Source: JB111 sp049856175
GTDB taxonomy: Bacteria > Actinomycetota > Actinomycetes > Actinomycetales > Actinomycetaceae
DNA length: 64,000 bases
NCBI RefSeq assembly: GCF_049856175.1
Contig: NZ_JBNDNA010000002.1
Coordinates: 243,648 to 307,647 of the forward strand
Reading direction: 5' to 3'
Of the stretch, positions 27,932 to 38,756 are shown one piece after another. Under the pieces are notes generated by a model. It was not told the DNA's origin. It did no database searches and saw only the letters and a list, made by a program, of their open reading frames with translations. The number at the start of each line of letters is the position of its first letter. Position 1 is the stretch's first letter. The position numbers were made by a program, and so were the translations under genes.

Positions 27932-29222
27932 TCCCGCCGGTGGTCTCGTCCGGTGCGACAGTCTCGTCCGGGCCCGGCGCGCCTGCGTCGTCGGCGCCTG
28001 CCTCTTCGGCGCCTCCGTCGAGGTCCGACTCGTCCGGCCTCGGGCCGTCGTCCGGGCCGGCGCCCTCGTCGAGGTCCGGCTCCTCCGCCCGGTCAGCGTC
28101 GGCCGGAGTCGTGTCGTCCACCGGGTCGATGTCCACGTCCGCGACCTGCGCGTCCGTCCGGTCCGCGGTGGCACCCGACGTGCGGGGCCCGCCCGGCGGG
28201 TCCGCGAGGACGGCGTCGGCCCGTGCGGCCGCCCCGATCCCGTCCTCGGCGCCGGTCTCGACGACCTCGTGCAGGGCCCGCCGGATCTGCTCGAGGTACT
28301 CGGTGAGCAGCGTGCCTCGCTCCTCGAGGCGCGCGACCTCGGCCCCGGCACCGACGCGGGCCCGGTCGGCCTCCTCGGCCACGTCGATGCGGGTCCGCTC
28401 GGCCTCCTCGCGGGCCGCGGTGAGCAGGCGCTCGGCCTCCTCGCTCGCCTCGGAGACACGGAACCGCGACTCCTCGTCCGCCTCCCGCGTGACCTCCTCG
28501 GCGAGCGTGAGCGCCTGGGCGGCACGGCGCTCGGCATCGTTCGCCCGCTGCTCGGCCTGCTCGACGGCCTGGGCCCGGGCCGTGGTCGCGGCCTCGTGCG
28601 CGGCCGCGAGGTCGCGCTCGGCGTTCGCCCGGGTGACGGCCAGCTCCTCGGTGGCGGTCGCGCGTGCCAGACCGAGCTCCCGCTCGAGGTCGGCCCTGCG
28701 CGTGATCTCCTCGGCCTCGATCTCTCGGCGGATCGCCGAGACGCGGCGCTCGGCCGCGGTGAGCAGCTCCTCCGCGCGAACCTCGGCGTCCTGCACGCGG
28801 GCCGAGGCCTCGGACTCCGAGCGCGAGGTCAGCAGGTCGGCCGCGCGCCGGGCGTCGCCGACGACGGCGGCGGCCTCGCGCTCGGAGCGCTCGCCGAGCC
28901 GGTCGGCCGAGGCCTGGGCGCGCTCCGTCGTCCGGCGCGCGTCCCTCTCCGCCTGCTCGACGACCTCGTTCGCCTGCTGCTCGGCCGCGGAGAGCAGGTG
29001 GGCCGTGCGCGAACCGAGGCCGGCGTAGGTCGGCGTCCCGGACTCGGCCAGCTGGCCCCGGACGTCCTCGAGCTCGGTGGTCAGCCGCAGCACGCGGGCG
29101 TCGAGGTTCTCCACGTGGTCGCGGGCCGCCGCGAGCCGGCTCGTGAGGTCGTTGATGCGGTGGTCGACCTGGGCGCGGTCGTAGCCCCGCATGACGACGG
29201 GGAAGCTGGCCTGCTCGTCCAT
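27912..29222 (-). CDS. DivIVA-like coiled-coil protein
   Basis: About 436 residues. The N terminus FPVVMRGYDRAQVDHRINDL matches the lipid-binding head of DivIVA/Wag31 proteins. Residues about 30-330 are an almost unbroken Ala/Glu/Arg coiled coil with heptad-like repeats, and the last 100 residues are an acidic, Asp/Pro/Gly-rich disordered tail. Such proteins scaffold polar growth or the divisome (DivIVA, Scy and FilP types in actinobacteria). Which role applies here is unknown. ATG 29222 was chosen because GTGAGGA upstream gives a good binding site; an in-frame GTG at 29234 exists. It is divergent from the membrane protein gene at 29426. Confidence 0.75.
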   Translation of the reverse strand: MDEQASFPVVMRGYDRAQVDHRINDLTSRLAAARDHVENLDARVLRLTTELEDVRGQLAESGTPTYAGLGSRTAHLLSAAEQQANEVVEQAERDARRTTERAQASADRLGERSEREAAAVVGDARRAADLLTSRSESEASARVQDAEVRAEELLTAAERRVSAIRREIEAEEITRRADLERELGLARATATEELAVTRANAERDLAAAHEAATTARAQAVEQAEQRANDAERRAAQALTLAEEVTREADEESRFRVSEASEEAERLLTAAREEAERTRIDVAEEADRARVGAGAEVARLEERGTLLTEYLEQIRRALHEVVETGAEDGIGAAARADAVLADPPGGPRTSGATADRTDAQVADVDIDPVDDTTPADADRAEEPDLDEGAGPDDGPRPDESDLDGGAEEAGADDAGAPGPDETVAPDETTGGTDQRQG

Positions 29223-29425
29223 GACGGTCCTCACGGTCGGGGAGGGCCCGGATCGTGGCTCATGGCCACGTCACGGGCGGGTTACCGGCGCCAGGGTACG
29301 TCGCCGACGTGAGTCGGCGGTCGGGCGTGTGCCGTTCCACGCTCCGTGGGGCGCCATCACGCCGTACCCTGGTCAGTCGAACCGGGTCGCCGTCGGCGGC
29401 CGCCGACCGGAAGGACGCCCGCCCC

Positions 29426-30976
29426 GTGATCCGACGCATCCTCGCGGCACTGCTCGCCGTCCTCGGTGTGACCGCGATCGTCCTGGCGATCCTGTCCGCC
29501 ACGTCCTGGCGGGACGAGGACGAGCTCACGGCCTCGTTGGCGGAACGGCCCGGTACCCCCATCCTGCTCACCGACCCGGGTGTCCTCGAGATGGGCGCCG
29601 ACGAGGTGACCGTCACGCTCACCGCCGATCCCGGCGAGGAGATCTGGTACACGTTCGTGCCGACCAGCCGCGTGACGGAGTGGGTCGGCGACGCAGAGCG
29701 CACCTCGGTCACCGGCCTCGAGTCGCGCACCGAGCTGGCGAGCGCCGTGGCCGGCACGGAGAGCACGGTCCCGCACCCGTCGGGCTCCGACCTGTTCCGC
29801 GACGCCGACGTCGGCACCGGTGAGGTCACCCTCGACCGGGCGGGCGAGCCGGGCGGACAGACGCTGTTCGCCGTCGTCGACGGCACCGCGGACGCGCCGT
29901 CGCTCACCCTGTCCTGGCCCCAGGAGGTCGAGACCCCCTACCTCGTGCCCGGTCTCGTCGCCGGCGGCGTCCTGCTCCTCGTCGCGCTCGCGCTGCTCCT
30001 GTGGCCCTCCCGCCGGCCCGGGCGCGACGGCGGCCGAGGCGCCGGCGCCGACGCTCCCGCCGGGGTCCACGACGACCGGCCGGCCGTGGACGACGAGCTG
30101 GCCGCCTCCCGCACCGGCAGCGGTGCGTACGACGCGGCGCCCGCCGCGGGGCGCCCGACGACGGACCCCTACGCGCCCGAGGTCGCCGACGCGCGCGGGA
30201 GCGCCGCGTCGGCCGACGACGCGGGCACCCACGACCGGTCCGGCACGGAGGGCTCCGGCACCTCCGCCACCCACGGCGCCGCGTTCGCGGGTGCCGGCGC
30301 TGCGAGTGCGACGGCGGCGCTCGGCACGGCGGCGTTCGCGCCGCGCGAGGACGACGCCGAGACCATCGACGTCGTCGAGCATGTGGACGCCCCGACCGAT
30401 GCGGCGGACGCCGAGCCCGAGGCGGTCGACGCCGCGCTCGCGCCGGAGATGGCCGCGCTGGCCGCGCGGGAGCGTGCGGGGGAGTCCCTGCGCCGCCACG
30501 AGCGCCGCGTCCTCGCCGAGGCGCGCCGCGAGGCGCACGACGACCTGCGGGCCGGCGTCGACACCGAGGTCCGCGAGGACCTGCGTTCCGCCGGCTCCTC
30601 GCGCGGCGCGGGGATCCTGCCCTACTCGCCGCGCGCGGACGCGCACCGCGGATCAGCCGACGCGCCCGGGGCGGACACGCCGACCTCGACCGTCGACGCC
30701 GATCAGGCACTCGCCGACGCGGAGGCCGCCCAGGCCGCCGGCCGACCCCTTACCCGGCGCGAGCGCCGTGCGCTCGACCGCCGCGCGCGGCTCGGCGACG
30801 CTCCCGGAGCCGCCACTTCCACGGGCGAGCCGGACGCCGGCGGCGACGCCGGCCCCGCGCACAGCGACGGGACCCCGACCACCATGTCGTCCGGCGCCGC
30901 CACGACGACGACGGACGACGAATGGCGCGACCTGTGGGGCTTCGGTCCTCGGAGCGCTCCCGAGAACCGGAGGTGA
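29426..30976 (+). CDS. two-helix membrane protein with long disordered cytoplasmic tail
   Basis: About 516 residues; family not recognised. One N-terminal helix (ILAALLAVLGVTAIVLAIL), then an extracytoplasmic domain of about 130 residues, predicted beta-rich (VTVTLTADPGEEIWYTFVP). A second helix near residues 175-197 (LVPGLVAGGVLLLVALALLL) is followed by more than 300 Ala/Asp/Gly/Thr-rich residues. The tail carries two basic motifs, ESLRRHERRVLAEARREA and RPLTRRERRALDRRARLG, separated by low-complexity sequence. GTG 29426 has GGAAGGA upstream (29409 region), and TACCCT near 29363 is a possible -10. The lipoprotein gene follows after 4 bp. Confidence 0.65.
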   Translation: MIRRILAALLAVLGVTAIVLAILSATSWRDEDELTASLAERPGTPILLTDPGVLEMGADEVTVTLTADPGEEIWYTFVPTSRVTEWVGDAERTSVTGLESRTELASAVAGTESTVPHPSGSDLFRDADVGTGEVTLDRAGEPGGQTLFAVVDGTADAPSLTLSWPQEVETPYLVPGLVAGGVLLLVALALLLWPSRRPGRDGGRGAGADAPAGVHDDRPAVDDELAASRTGSGAYDAAPAAGRPTTDPYAPEVADARGSAASADDAGTHDRSGTEGSGTSATHGAAFAGAGAASATAALGTAAFAPREDDAETIDVVEHVDAPTDAADAEPEAVDAALAPEMAALAARERAGESLRRHERRVLAEARREAHDDLRAGVDTEVREDLRSAGSSRGAGILPYSPRADAHRGSADAPGADTPTSTVDADQALADAEAAQAAGRPLTRRERRALDRRARLGDAPGAATSTGEPDAGGDAGPAHSDGTPTTMSSGAATTTTDDEWRDLWGFGPRSAPENRR

Positions 30977-30980
30977 CGTG

Positions 30981-32069
30981 ATGAACCGCCGCACCACGAC
31001 CACACTTGCTGTCCTGCTCTCCGCAGGCCTTCTCGCCGGCTGCGGGTCCGAGGGGGAGGAGGAGCTGCCGACGCCGAACGCGGAGGCCCCCTCCGACGCC
31101 GGCGGCCCGTCGCTCGACCAGGAGACGCTTGAGGCCGTGCTCGAGGGCGTGGCGACGTCGGTCGCCGACGCGGACGAGGCCCAGGATCCCGAGCTGCTGC
31201 GCGAACGCGTGATGGGCCCGGCCTTCCGGCTGCGCTCGGCCGAGTACCGGATCGCCGAGGCGACCGGTGGCACGGTCCAGCCGGACCCGCTCTCGCTCGA
31301 CACCCAGGTCGACATCGTTGGCGGCAGCCAGGAGTACCCGCGGGTGGCGATGGCGGTGAGCCAGATCCCCGACGGCTCGAACCTCCCGCTGCTCCTCACG
31401 CTCGCGACCTCCGACGTGCGCGACAACTACCGGCTGTGGTCGTGGGTCGAGCTGTTCCCGGGCGTGACCGTGCCGGAGACTCTCGCGCCGGACATCGGCG
31501 CCGAGGCCGTGCCCACCGACGACGACTCGCTCGTGCTCTCGCCGGCCGAGGTCGTCGACGCCTACGCCCAGCTGATCTCGGACCCCGAGGGCAGTCAGGC
31601 CGAGCGGTTCGGCCCCGACGAGTTCCGCTCGGACGTGTTCGCCGAGACCGCCGGCCTCAACGAGGCCGTGTCCGCCGCGGGTACTGCGACCGTCTCCGCC
31701 GAGCCGGTGATCGACGGGCCGCTGTCGCTGCAGACCGTCGAGGGCGGTGCGATCGTCGTCGGCGTGATCCGCACGACCACGACGGTGACGAAGACCGAGC
31801 CCGAGGGCACGCTCACGGTCGGCGGTGTCTTCGGCGACCTGCTCGGCGACGACGGGGTGGTCGAGGACGAGGTGAGCGCCATCGCCCAGGTGAGCGTGGC
31901 CTTCCACGTCCCCTCCGCCGAGGCGGAGGACCAGACGATCGAGGTGCTCGGCGCGACGTCGGTGCTCACCGAGGCGATCTCGTCGGGCCAGTCCGTGGTC
32001 GAGTCCCCGTCCGGCGGGTCGGAGTCGGCGTCGGAGTCCGCGTCGGAGTCCGCCACCGACGCGGGCTGA
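30981..32069 (+). CDS. lipoprotein of unknown function
   Basis: 362 residues. A signal peptide with lipobox LLAGC (Cys about residue 21) is followed by an acidic linker, then an alpha/beta domain of about 280 residues (AFRLRSAEYRIAEATGG, LLLTLATSDVRDNYRLWSWV, AEVVDAYAQLIS) and a Ser/Glu repeat tail (SESASESASESAT). Family not recognised. ATG 30981 has GGAGGTGA directly upstream, and the gene starts 4 bp after the membrane protein gene. The two products probably act together at the cell surface. Confidence 0.75.
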   Translation: MNRRTTTTLAVLLSAGLLAGCGSEGEEELPTPNAEAPSDAGGPSLDQETLEAVLEGVATSVADADEAQDPELLRERVMGPAFRLRSAEYRIAEATGGTVQPDPLSLDTQVDIVGGSQEYPRVAMAVSQIPDGSNLPLLLTLATSDVRDNYRLWSWVELFPGVTVPETLAPDIGAEAVPTDDDSLVLSPAEVVDAYAQLISDPEGSQAERFGPDEFRSDVFAETAGLNEAVSAAGTATVSAEPVIDGPLSLQTVEGGAIVVGVIRTTTTVTKTEPEGTLTVGGVFGDLLGDDGVVEDEVSAIAQVSVAFHVPSAEAEDQTIEVLGATSVLTEAISSGQSVVESPSGGSESASESASESATDAG

Positions 32070-32120
32070 CCGTCGGGCGAGCGCTGACCGTCGGGCGAGC
32101 GCCGACCGTCGGGCGAGGGC
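32067..32120 (+). repeat. three tandem 18-bp units after the lipoprotein gene
   Basis: TGACCGTCGGGCGAGCGC at 32067-32084 and 32085-32102, and a variant (CGACCGTCGGGCGAGGGC) at 32103-32120. The first unit begins with the TGA stop codon of the lipoprotein gene. The core GTCGGGCGAGCG is the same 12 bases that make the right arm of the terminator at 33122-33148, about 1 kb away. Confidence 0.85.
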
Positions 32121-32181
32121 CGACCCCGCGCGCGTGATCCGCTCTGCGCAAAGTGTGCTGCGCGACCCGGCCCGGTCGGGG

Positions 32182-32187
32182 GACAAT
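32182..32187 (+). promoter_or_regulatory. -10 box of the thioredoxin-like gene, leaderless
   Basis: GACAAT, 6 nt before ATG 32194; no ribosome-binding site. Confidence 0.5.
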
Positions 32188-32193
32188 GGCGGC

Positions 32194-33111
32194 ATGTCTC
32201 AGCCCTCCCTCTACGGTGCCGTCGACCTGTCCGCCCTCGCCGCCCCGGCTGCGCCGGCGGGCGGCGAGCCCGCGAGCGACCCGAACGGGCTCGTCGTCGA
32301 CCTGACCGAGGAGCTCCTCGGCGAGGTCGTCGCCCGGTCCCAGGAGCTTCCGGTCCTCGTCGCCATCCTGTCCGCCCGTGCCCAGGGCTCGAACGAGCTG
32401 CGCGCAACGCTCGAGACCCTCGTGCGGGAGCAGGGCGGCCGGATCCAGCTGGCGGTGGTCGACGGGGACGCGCAGCCGCGTATCGCGCAGGCGCTCCAGG
32501 TCTCCCAGGTCCCCTCCGTCGTGGCCCTCCTCGGCGGCCGGCCGATGCCGCTGTTCACCGGCAGCCCGCCGGTCGACCAGCTGCGCCCGGTGATGTCGGA
32601 GCTGCTCACCGTCGCCGAGCAGAACGGCCTCACGGGTCGCCTCGACGTCGGTGAGGAGGGTGACGAGACGCCCGTCGAGCCGGAGCCCGAGCCGCTGCCG
32701 CCGCTGCACGCGGAGGGGGTGGCCGCGATCGAGCGCGGCGACCTCGAGGCCGCCGCCGAGGCCTACCGAAAGGCGCTCGCGCAGAACCCGAAGGACGCCG
32801 AGGCCGTCTCGGCGCTCGCGCAGGTCACCCTGGCTCGCCGGCTCGCGCAGGTCGAGGACCCGCAGGCCGCGCTCGCGGCCGGCGACGCCGAGGGCGCGGA
32901 TCTCGAGACCCGGCTCGTCGCGGCCGACGTCGAGATGGTGTCGGGGCGCGTGGCGGCGGCCTTCGACCGCCTCGTCGGCGTCGTGCGTCGCACGGCCGGC
33001 GACGAGCGCGAGACGGTGCGCAAGCGGCTGCTCGAGCTGTTCGACGTCCAGGGCCCGGCGGACCCGGACGTGGCCAGGGCCCGCCGGCTGCTCGCCAGCG
33101 CGCTGTACTGA
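32194..33111 (+). CDS. YbbN-like thioredoxin-fold/TPR co-chaperone
   Basis: 305 residues. The N-terminal thioredoxin fold (VVDLTEELLGEVVARSQELP, LAVVDGDAQPRIAQALQVSQ, VPSVVALLGGRPM with the cis-Pro) lacks the CxxC pair, which is replaced around SARAQGS, so it has no disulfide activity. The C-terminal part has tetratricopeptide-type helices (EGVAAIERGDLEAAAEAYRK, NPKDAEAVSALAQVTLARR). This matches the CnoX/YbbN family of chaperone partners and the mycobacterial gene found near glgB. ATG 32194 is set by the -10 box 6 nt upstream. Confidence 0.85.
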   Translation: MSQPSLYGAVDLSALAAPAAPAGGEPASDPNGLVVDLTEELLGEVVARSQELPVLVAILSARAQGSNELRATLETLVREQGGRIQLAVVDGDAQPRIAQALQVSQVPSVVALLGGRPMPLFTGSPPVDQLRPVMSELLTVAEQNGLTGRLDVGEEGDETPVEPEPEPLPPLHAEGVAAIERGDLEAAAEAYRKALAQNPKDAEAVSALAQVTLARRLAQVEDPQAALAAGDAEGADLETRLVAADVEMVSGRVAAAFDRLVGVVRRTAGDERETVRKRLLELFDVQGPADPDVARARRLLASALY

Positions 33112-33121
33112 CCGGTGCGGA

Positions 33122-33148
33122 CGCTCGCCCGACGACGTCGGGCGAGCG
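33122..33148. terminator. bidirectional terminator
   Basis: Perfect 12-bp arms CGCTCGCCCGAC (33122-33133) and GTCGGGCGAGCG (33137-33148) with a GAC loop, exactly between the convergent YbbN-like gene and the glgB end. Confidence 0.8.
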
Positions 33149-33153
33149 CCGGG

Positions 33154-36100
33154 TCACTCCTTCGGCGGCAGCTGCTCGCCGACCGGCTCGAGCCAGATCG
33201 CGGACAGGGCCGGCACCCGCAGCGTGATCGACCTCGATCGCCCGTTCCAGGGGACGTCGCGCGCGACCTGGTCGCCGGTGTTGATGATCCCCGAGCCGCC
33301 GAAGCGCTCGTCGTCGGTGTTGAGGATCTCGCGCCACCGCGAGCTGCCGGGCACCGCGTCGGGGACGCCCACCCGGTAGCCCTCGTGGGCGGTGCCGGCG
33401 AAGTTGACGACGACCATCACGTGGTCGTCGCCGTCGACCGAGCGACGCAGGTAGGTCAGCACGTTGTGGTCGCCGTCGCCGGCCTCGATCCACTCGAAGC
33501 CCTCCGGGCGGAAGTCCTGCGACCACATGGCCGGCCGCTCACGGTAGACGGTGTTGAGCTCGTGGACGAGCTGCACGATCGCGTCGTGCTCGGGCTGCTG
33601 GGCCTGGGCCCAGTCCAGGCCGGCGCCCTCGTTCCACTCGGTGCCCTGCGCGAACTCCTGACCCATGAACAGCAGCTGCTTGCCCGGGTGCGACCACTGG
33701 TAGCCGAGCAGGGCGCGGACGCCGGCCCGTTGCTGCCAGTAGTCGCCCGGCATCTTCGCCAGCAGCGACCCCTTGCCGTGCACGACCTCGTCGTGGCTGA
33801 TCGGCAGGATGAACTGCTCCGAGTAGGCGTAGACCATCGAGAAGGTGAGCTCGCCGTGGTGGTACCGGCGGTTGATCGGCTCCTCCGCGAGGTAGCGGAG
33901 GGTGTCGTTCATCCAGCCCATGTTCCACTTGAGGCCGAACCCGATGCCGCCGGCGGAGGTCATCGCCGTGATGCCGGGCCACGCGGTGGACTCCTCGGCG
34001 ATCATCATCACCCCCGGCGAGCGCCGGTAGGCGGTCGCGTTGGTCTCCTGGAGGAAGCTGATCGCCTCGAGGTTCTCGCGCCCGCCGCGGGCGTTGGGCC
34101 GCCACCGGCCGGGCTCGCGGGAGTAGTCGAGGTAGAGCATCGACGCGACGGCGTCCACCCGCAGGCCATCGACGTGGAACTCCTCGAGCCAGTAGGTGGC
34201 GTTGGCGACGAGGAAGTTGCGCACCTCGCGGCGGCCGTAGTTGAAGACGTAGGTGCCCCAGTCGGGCTGCTCACCGCGCAGCGGGTCCGGATCCTCGTAC
34301 AGGGCGGTCCCGTCGAAGCGGGCGAGCGCGAAGGAGTCCTTGGGGAAGTGCGCCGGCACCCAGTCGACGATGACGCCGATGCCCTCCCGGTGGAGGGTGT
34401 CGATGAGGAACCGGAGCTCGTCCGGCGAGCCGAGGCGTGACGTCGCGGCGTAGTACCCGGTGACCTGGTAGCCCCAGGAGCCGCCGAACGGGTGCTCGGC
34501 CACGGGCATGAGCTCGACGTGCGTGAAGCCGAGGTACTTCACGTGCGTCACGAGCTCGTCGGCGAGCTCGACGTAGCTCAGCCCCGGCCGCCACGACGGC
34601 AGGTGCACCTCGTAGATCGAGATCGGCCCGGCGTGCGGGTCGGTGGCGGCGCGGTCGGCCATCCACGCCTCGTCGCCCCACACGTAGGAGGAGGTCTCGA
34701 CGACGGACGCCGTGCTCGGCGGCACCTCGGCCCGGCGGGCCATCGGGTCGGCCTTGTCGACCCAGTGCCCCTCGGGGGTGCGGATCTGGAACTTGTACCG
34801 CTGCCCGGCGCCGACCCCGGGGACGAAGAGCTCCCACACGCCGGAGCCGCCCAGCGAGCGCATGGCGTGGCGGCGGCCCTCCCAGCCGTTGTGGTCGCCG
34901 ACCACGCGCACGGCGCGGGCGTTGGGCGCCCACACCGTGAAGGAGACGCCGGAGACCTCACCGAGGACGGAGGGGAACGTGCGGACGTGCGCGCCGAGCG
35001 CGGTCCACAGGGTCTCGTGCCGGCCCTCGCCGATGAGGTGGAGATCGACCTCGCCGATCGTGGGCAGGAACCGGTAGGGGTCGTCGACGGTCGTCGTCCG
35101 GCCGTCGTAGGTGACCTCGAGCCGGTAGTCCGGGACCGAGCCGGTCGGGAGCACGACGGTCCAGATGCCGCCGTGCTCGTGCTCGGCCGGGAAGCGGCCC
35201 TCGGTGGTGACCACCGTGACGGCCTCGGCCAGGTGCGCGAGCGCCCGGATCGTCACGCCCTCGGCGCCCGGGTGGGCGCCGAGCACCGAGTGCGGGTCGT
35301 GGTGCGTGCCGTCGGCGACCGCGGTGAGCACGTCGGCGTGGACGGCGGCTGGTTCGGCGCTCATGGACCCATTGTTCCCCACGGCGGCGCTTCCCGCGCC
35401 GCGGTCGGCGAGCAGGGCGCGCAGGCCGTCGAGCGGCACGCCCAGCCAGTCGGGCCGGTAGCGCGCCTCGTAGTCGATCTCGTACAGCGCCTTGGCGACC
35501 TCGGCGGTGTCGAGGAGCGGGCCGCGCACGGAGCGCCCGGCGACGGACTCCCACCCGGCGACGAAGGAACGGCGCGCGGCGGTGGCCCACGCGCGGGTGG
35601 CGGCCGGGTCGGCGCCGCCCGCCCGCGCGGTGCCGGCCGCGTAGTCGAAGGAGCGCAGCATCCCGGCGACGTCGCGCTCGGGGATGTCCGGCAGCCGGCG
35701 CTCCGTCAGCGACCGCAGCGGCTCGCCCTCGAAGTCGAGCACGACCCAGCCGCGTCCGGGCACGTCGAGGACCTGACCGAGGTGCAGGTCGCCGTGGATG
35801 CGCTGGAGCACGGGCCAGGCCGCCTCGACGCCGTGGCCGACGACCTCCCGCACGCGCTCGGCGCGCCCACCGACCTCCGCGGCGGCCGCTCCGGCCCGGC
35901 GCAGCCGCTCCTCGACCTCGGCAGTCAGCGCCCGGCGTGCCTCCGAGCCCGGGACGGCGGTGCCGAGGGTGAACAGCCGCGCGTGGATCTCGCCGACGGT
36001 CGCACCGAGCGCGCGGGCGCGCGCGGTGAAGTCGGTGCCCGACCGGGCGGCCTCGACGGCCACCTCCCAGGCGTCGCTCGCCCCGGCCAGGTACTCCGTG

Positions 36101-36740
36101 GCGACGGCAAGGTGCCCCGACGCGGGGGCCCCGTCGTCCTGCCACGTGCCCCTCAGGGCGCCGACGACCCGGGGGACGGTCGTCGAGCCGGCGCGCGAGA
36201 GGGCGCCGGTGAGCTCGGCGTCGGGGTTGTCCCCGGCGTCGAGCACGCGGAAGATCTTGACGATGACCGGGGACGCGTCCTGGCCCGGCGCCGGGTCGAC
36301 GACGAGGGAGGAGTTGGACTGCTCGCCGGTCAGCGGCCGGCTGTCCCCGGCGGGCAGCGCGGAGGTCTCGCCGGGCTCGGCGCCCAGGCCCTCGACCTCG
36401 GCGGTGCCGGCCACCGCGCTCAGCGCGAGCCGGCCGAACAGGGGGTCCGCAGGGGCGTCGTAGATCCACCGGGTGCCGAGCTCGGAGTGCTCGACGACCT
36501 CGACGAGGCCGGAGTCGTCGGCCAGCGGGGCGCCGCGGTAGGTCAGCGGCACGAGGTAGACGACCGGCTCCTCGGCGTCGTCGCGCAGCATCCACCACTC
36601 CACCCCGACCTCGCCGGCCGGGTCCTCCAGGCGCGCCCCGCCGACCCGGGTGAGCCTCGGGTCGGCGGAGCCGCGGTACCACCGCTGGCGCGCGACCCAT
36701 CGGGGGAGGAAGTCGTCGAACGCGGGGGAGACGGTCGGCA

Positions 36741-36741
<1 letters not shown>
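33154..36741 (-). CDS. maltokinase fused in frame to glycogen branching enzyme GlgB
   Basis: One open frame of about 1195 codons. Residues 1-459 are maltokinase (Mak/Pep2): an N-terminal cap, the kinase loop IHGDLHLGQVL and metal site VVLDFEGEPL; it phosphorylates maltose to maltose-1-phosphate. From M460 (position 35364) comes a full-length GlgB of 736 residues: CBM48-like domains (HDPHSVLGAHP, FTVWAPNARAVRVVGD) and a GH13 barrel with VDGLRVDAVASM (nucleophile Asp), MMIAEESTAWPG (Glu) and ISHDEVVHGKGSL. No stop separates them; the linker is about 20 residues (DRGAGSAAVGNNGS). GlgB could also be started alone at ATG 35364, where GTGGGGAAC is a weak ribosome-binding site. ATG 36741 overlaps the treS stop. 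Confidence 0.85.
35362..35364 (-). other. glgB: possible internal start of separate GlgB
   Basis: ATG (MSAEPAAVHAD) at the module boundary inside the fused frame. If used, it yields a free 736-residue branching enzyme ending at 33154, the normal size of GlgB. Only a weak purine-rich site precedes it. Confidence 0.5.

Positions 36742-38752
<2,011 letters not shown>

Positions 38753-38756
<4 letters not shown>

Noticed and set aside
32194..33111. Thioredoxin fold without CxxC as a broken gene
   Set aside because: Loss of CxxC is normal for this YbbN/CnoX-type family, and the TPR part is intact.
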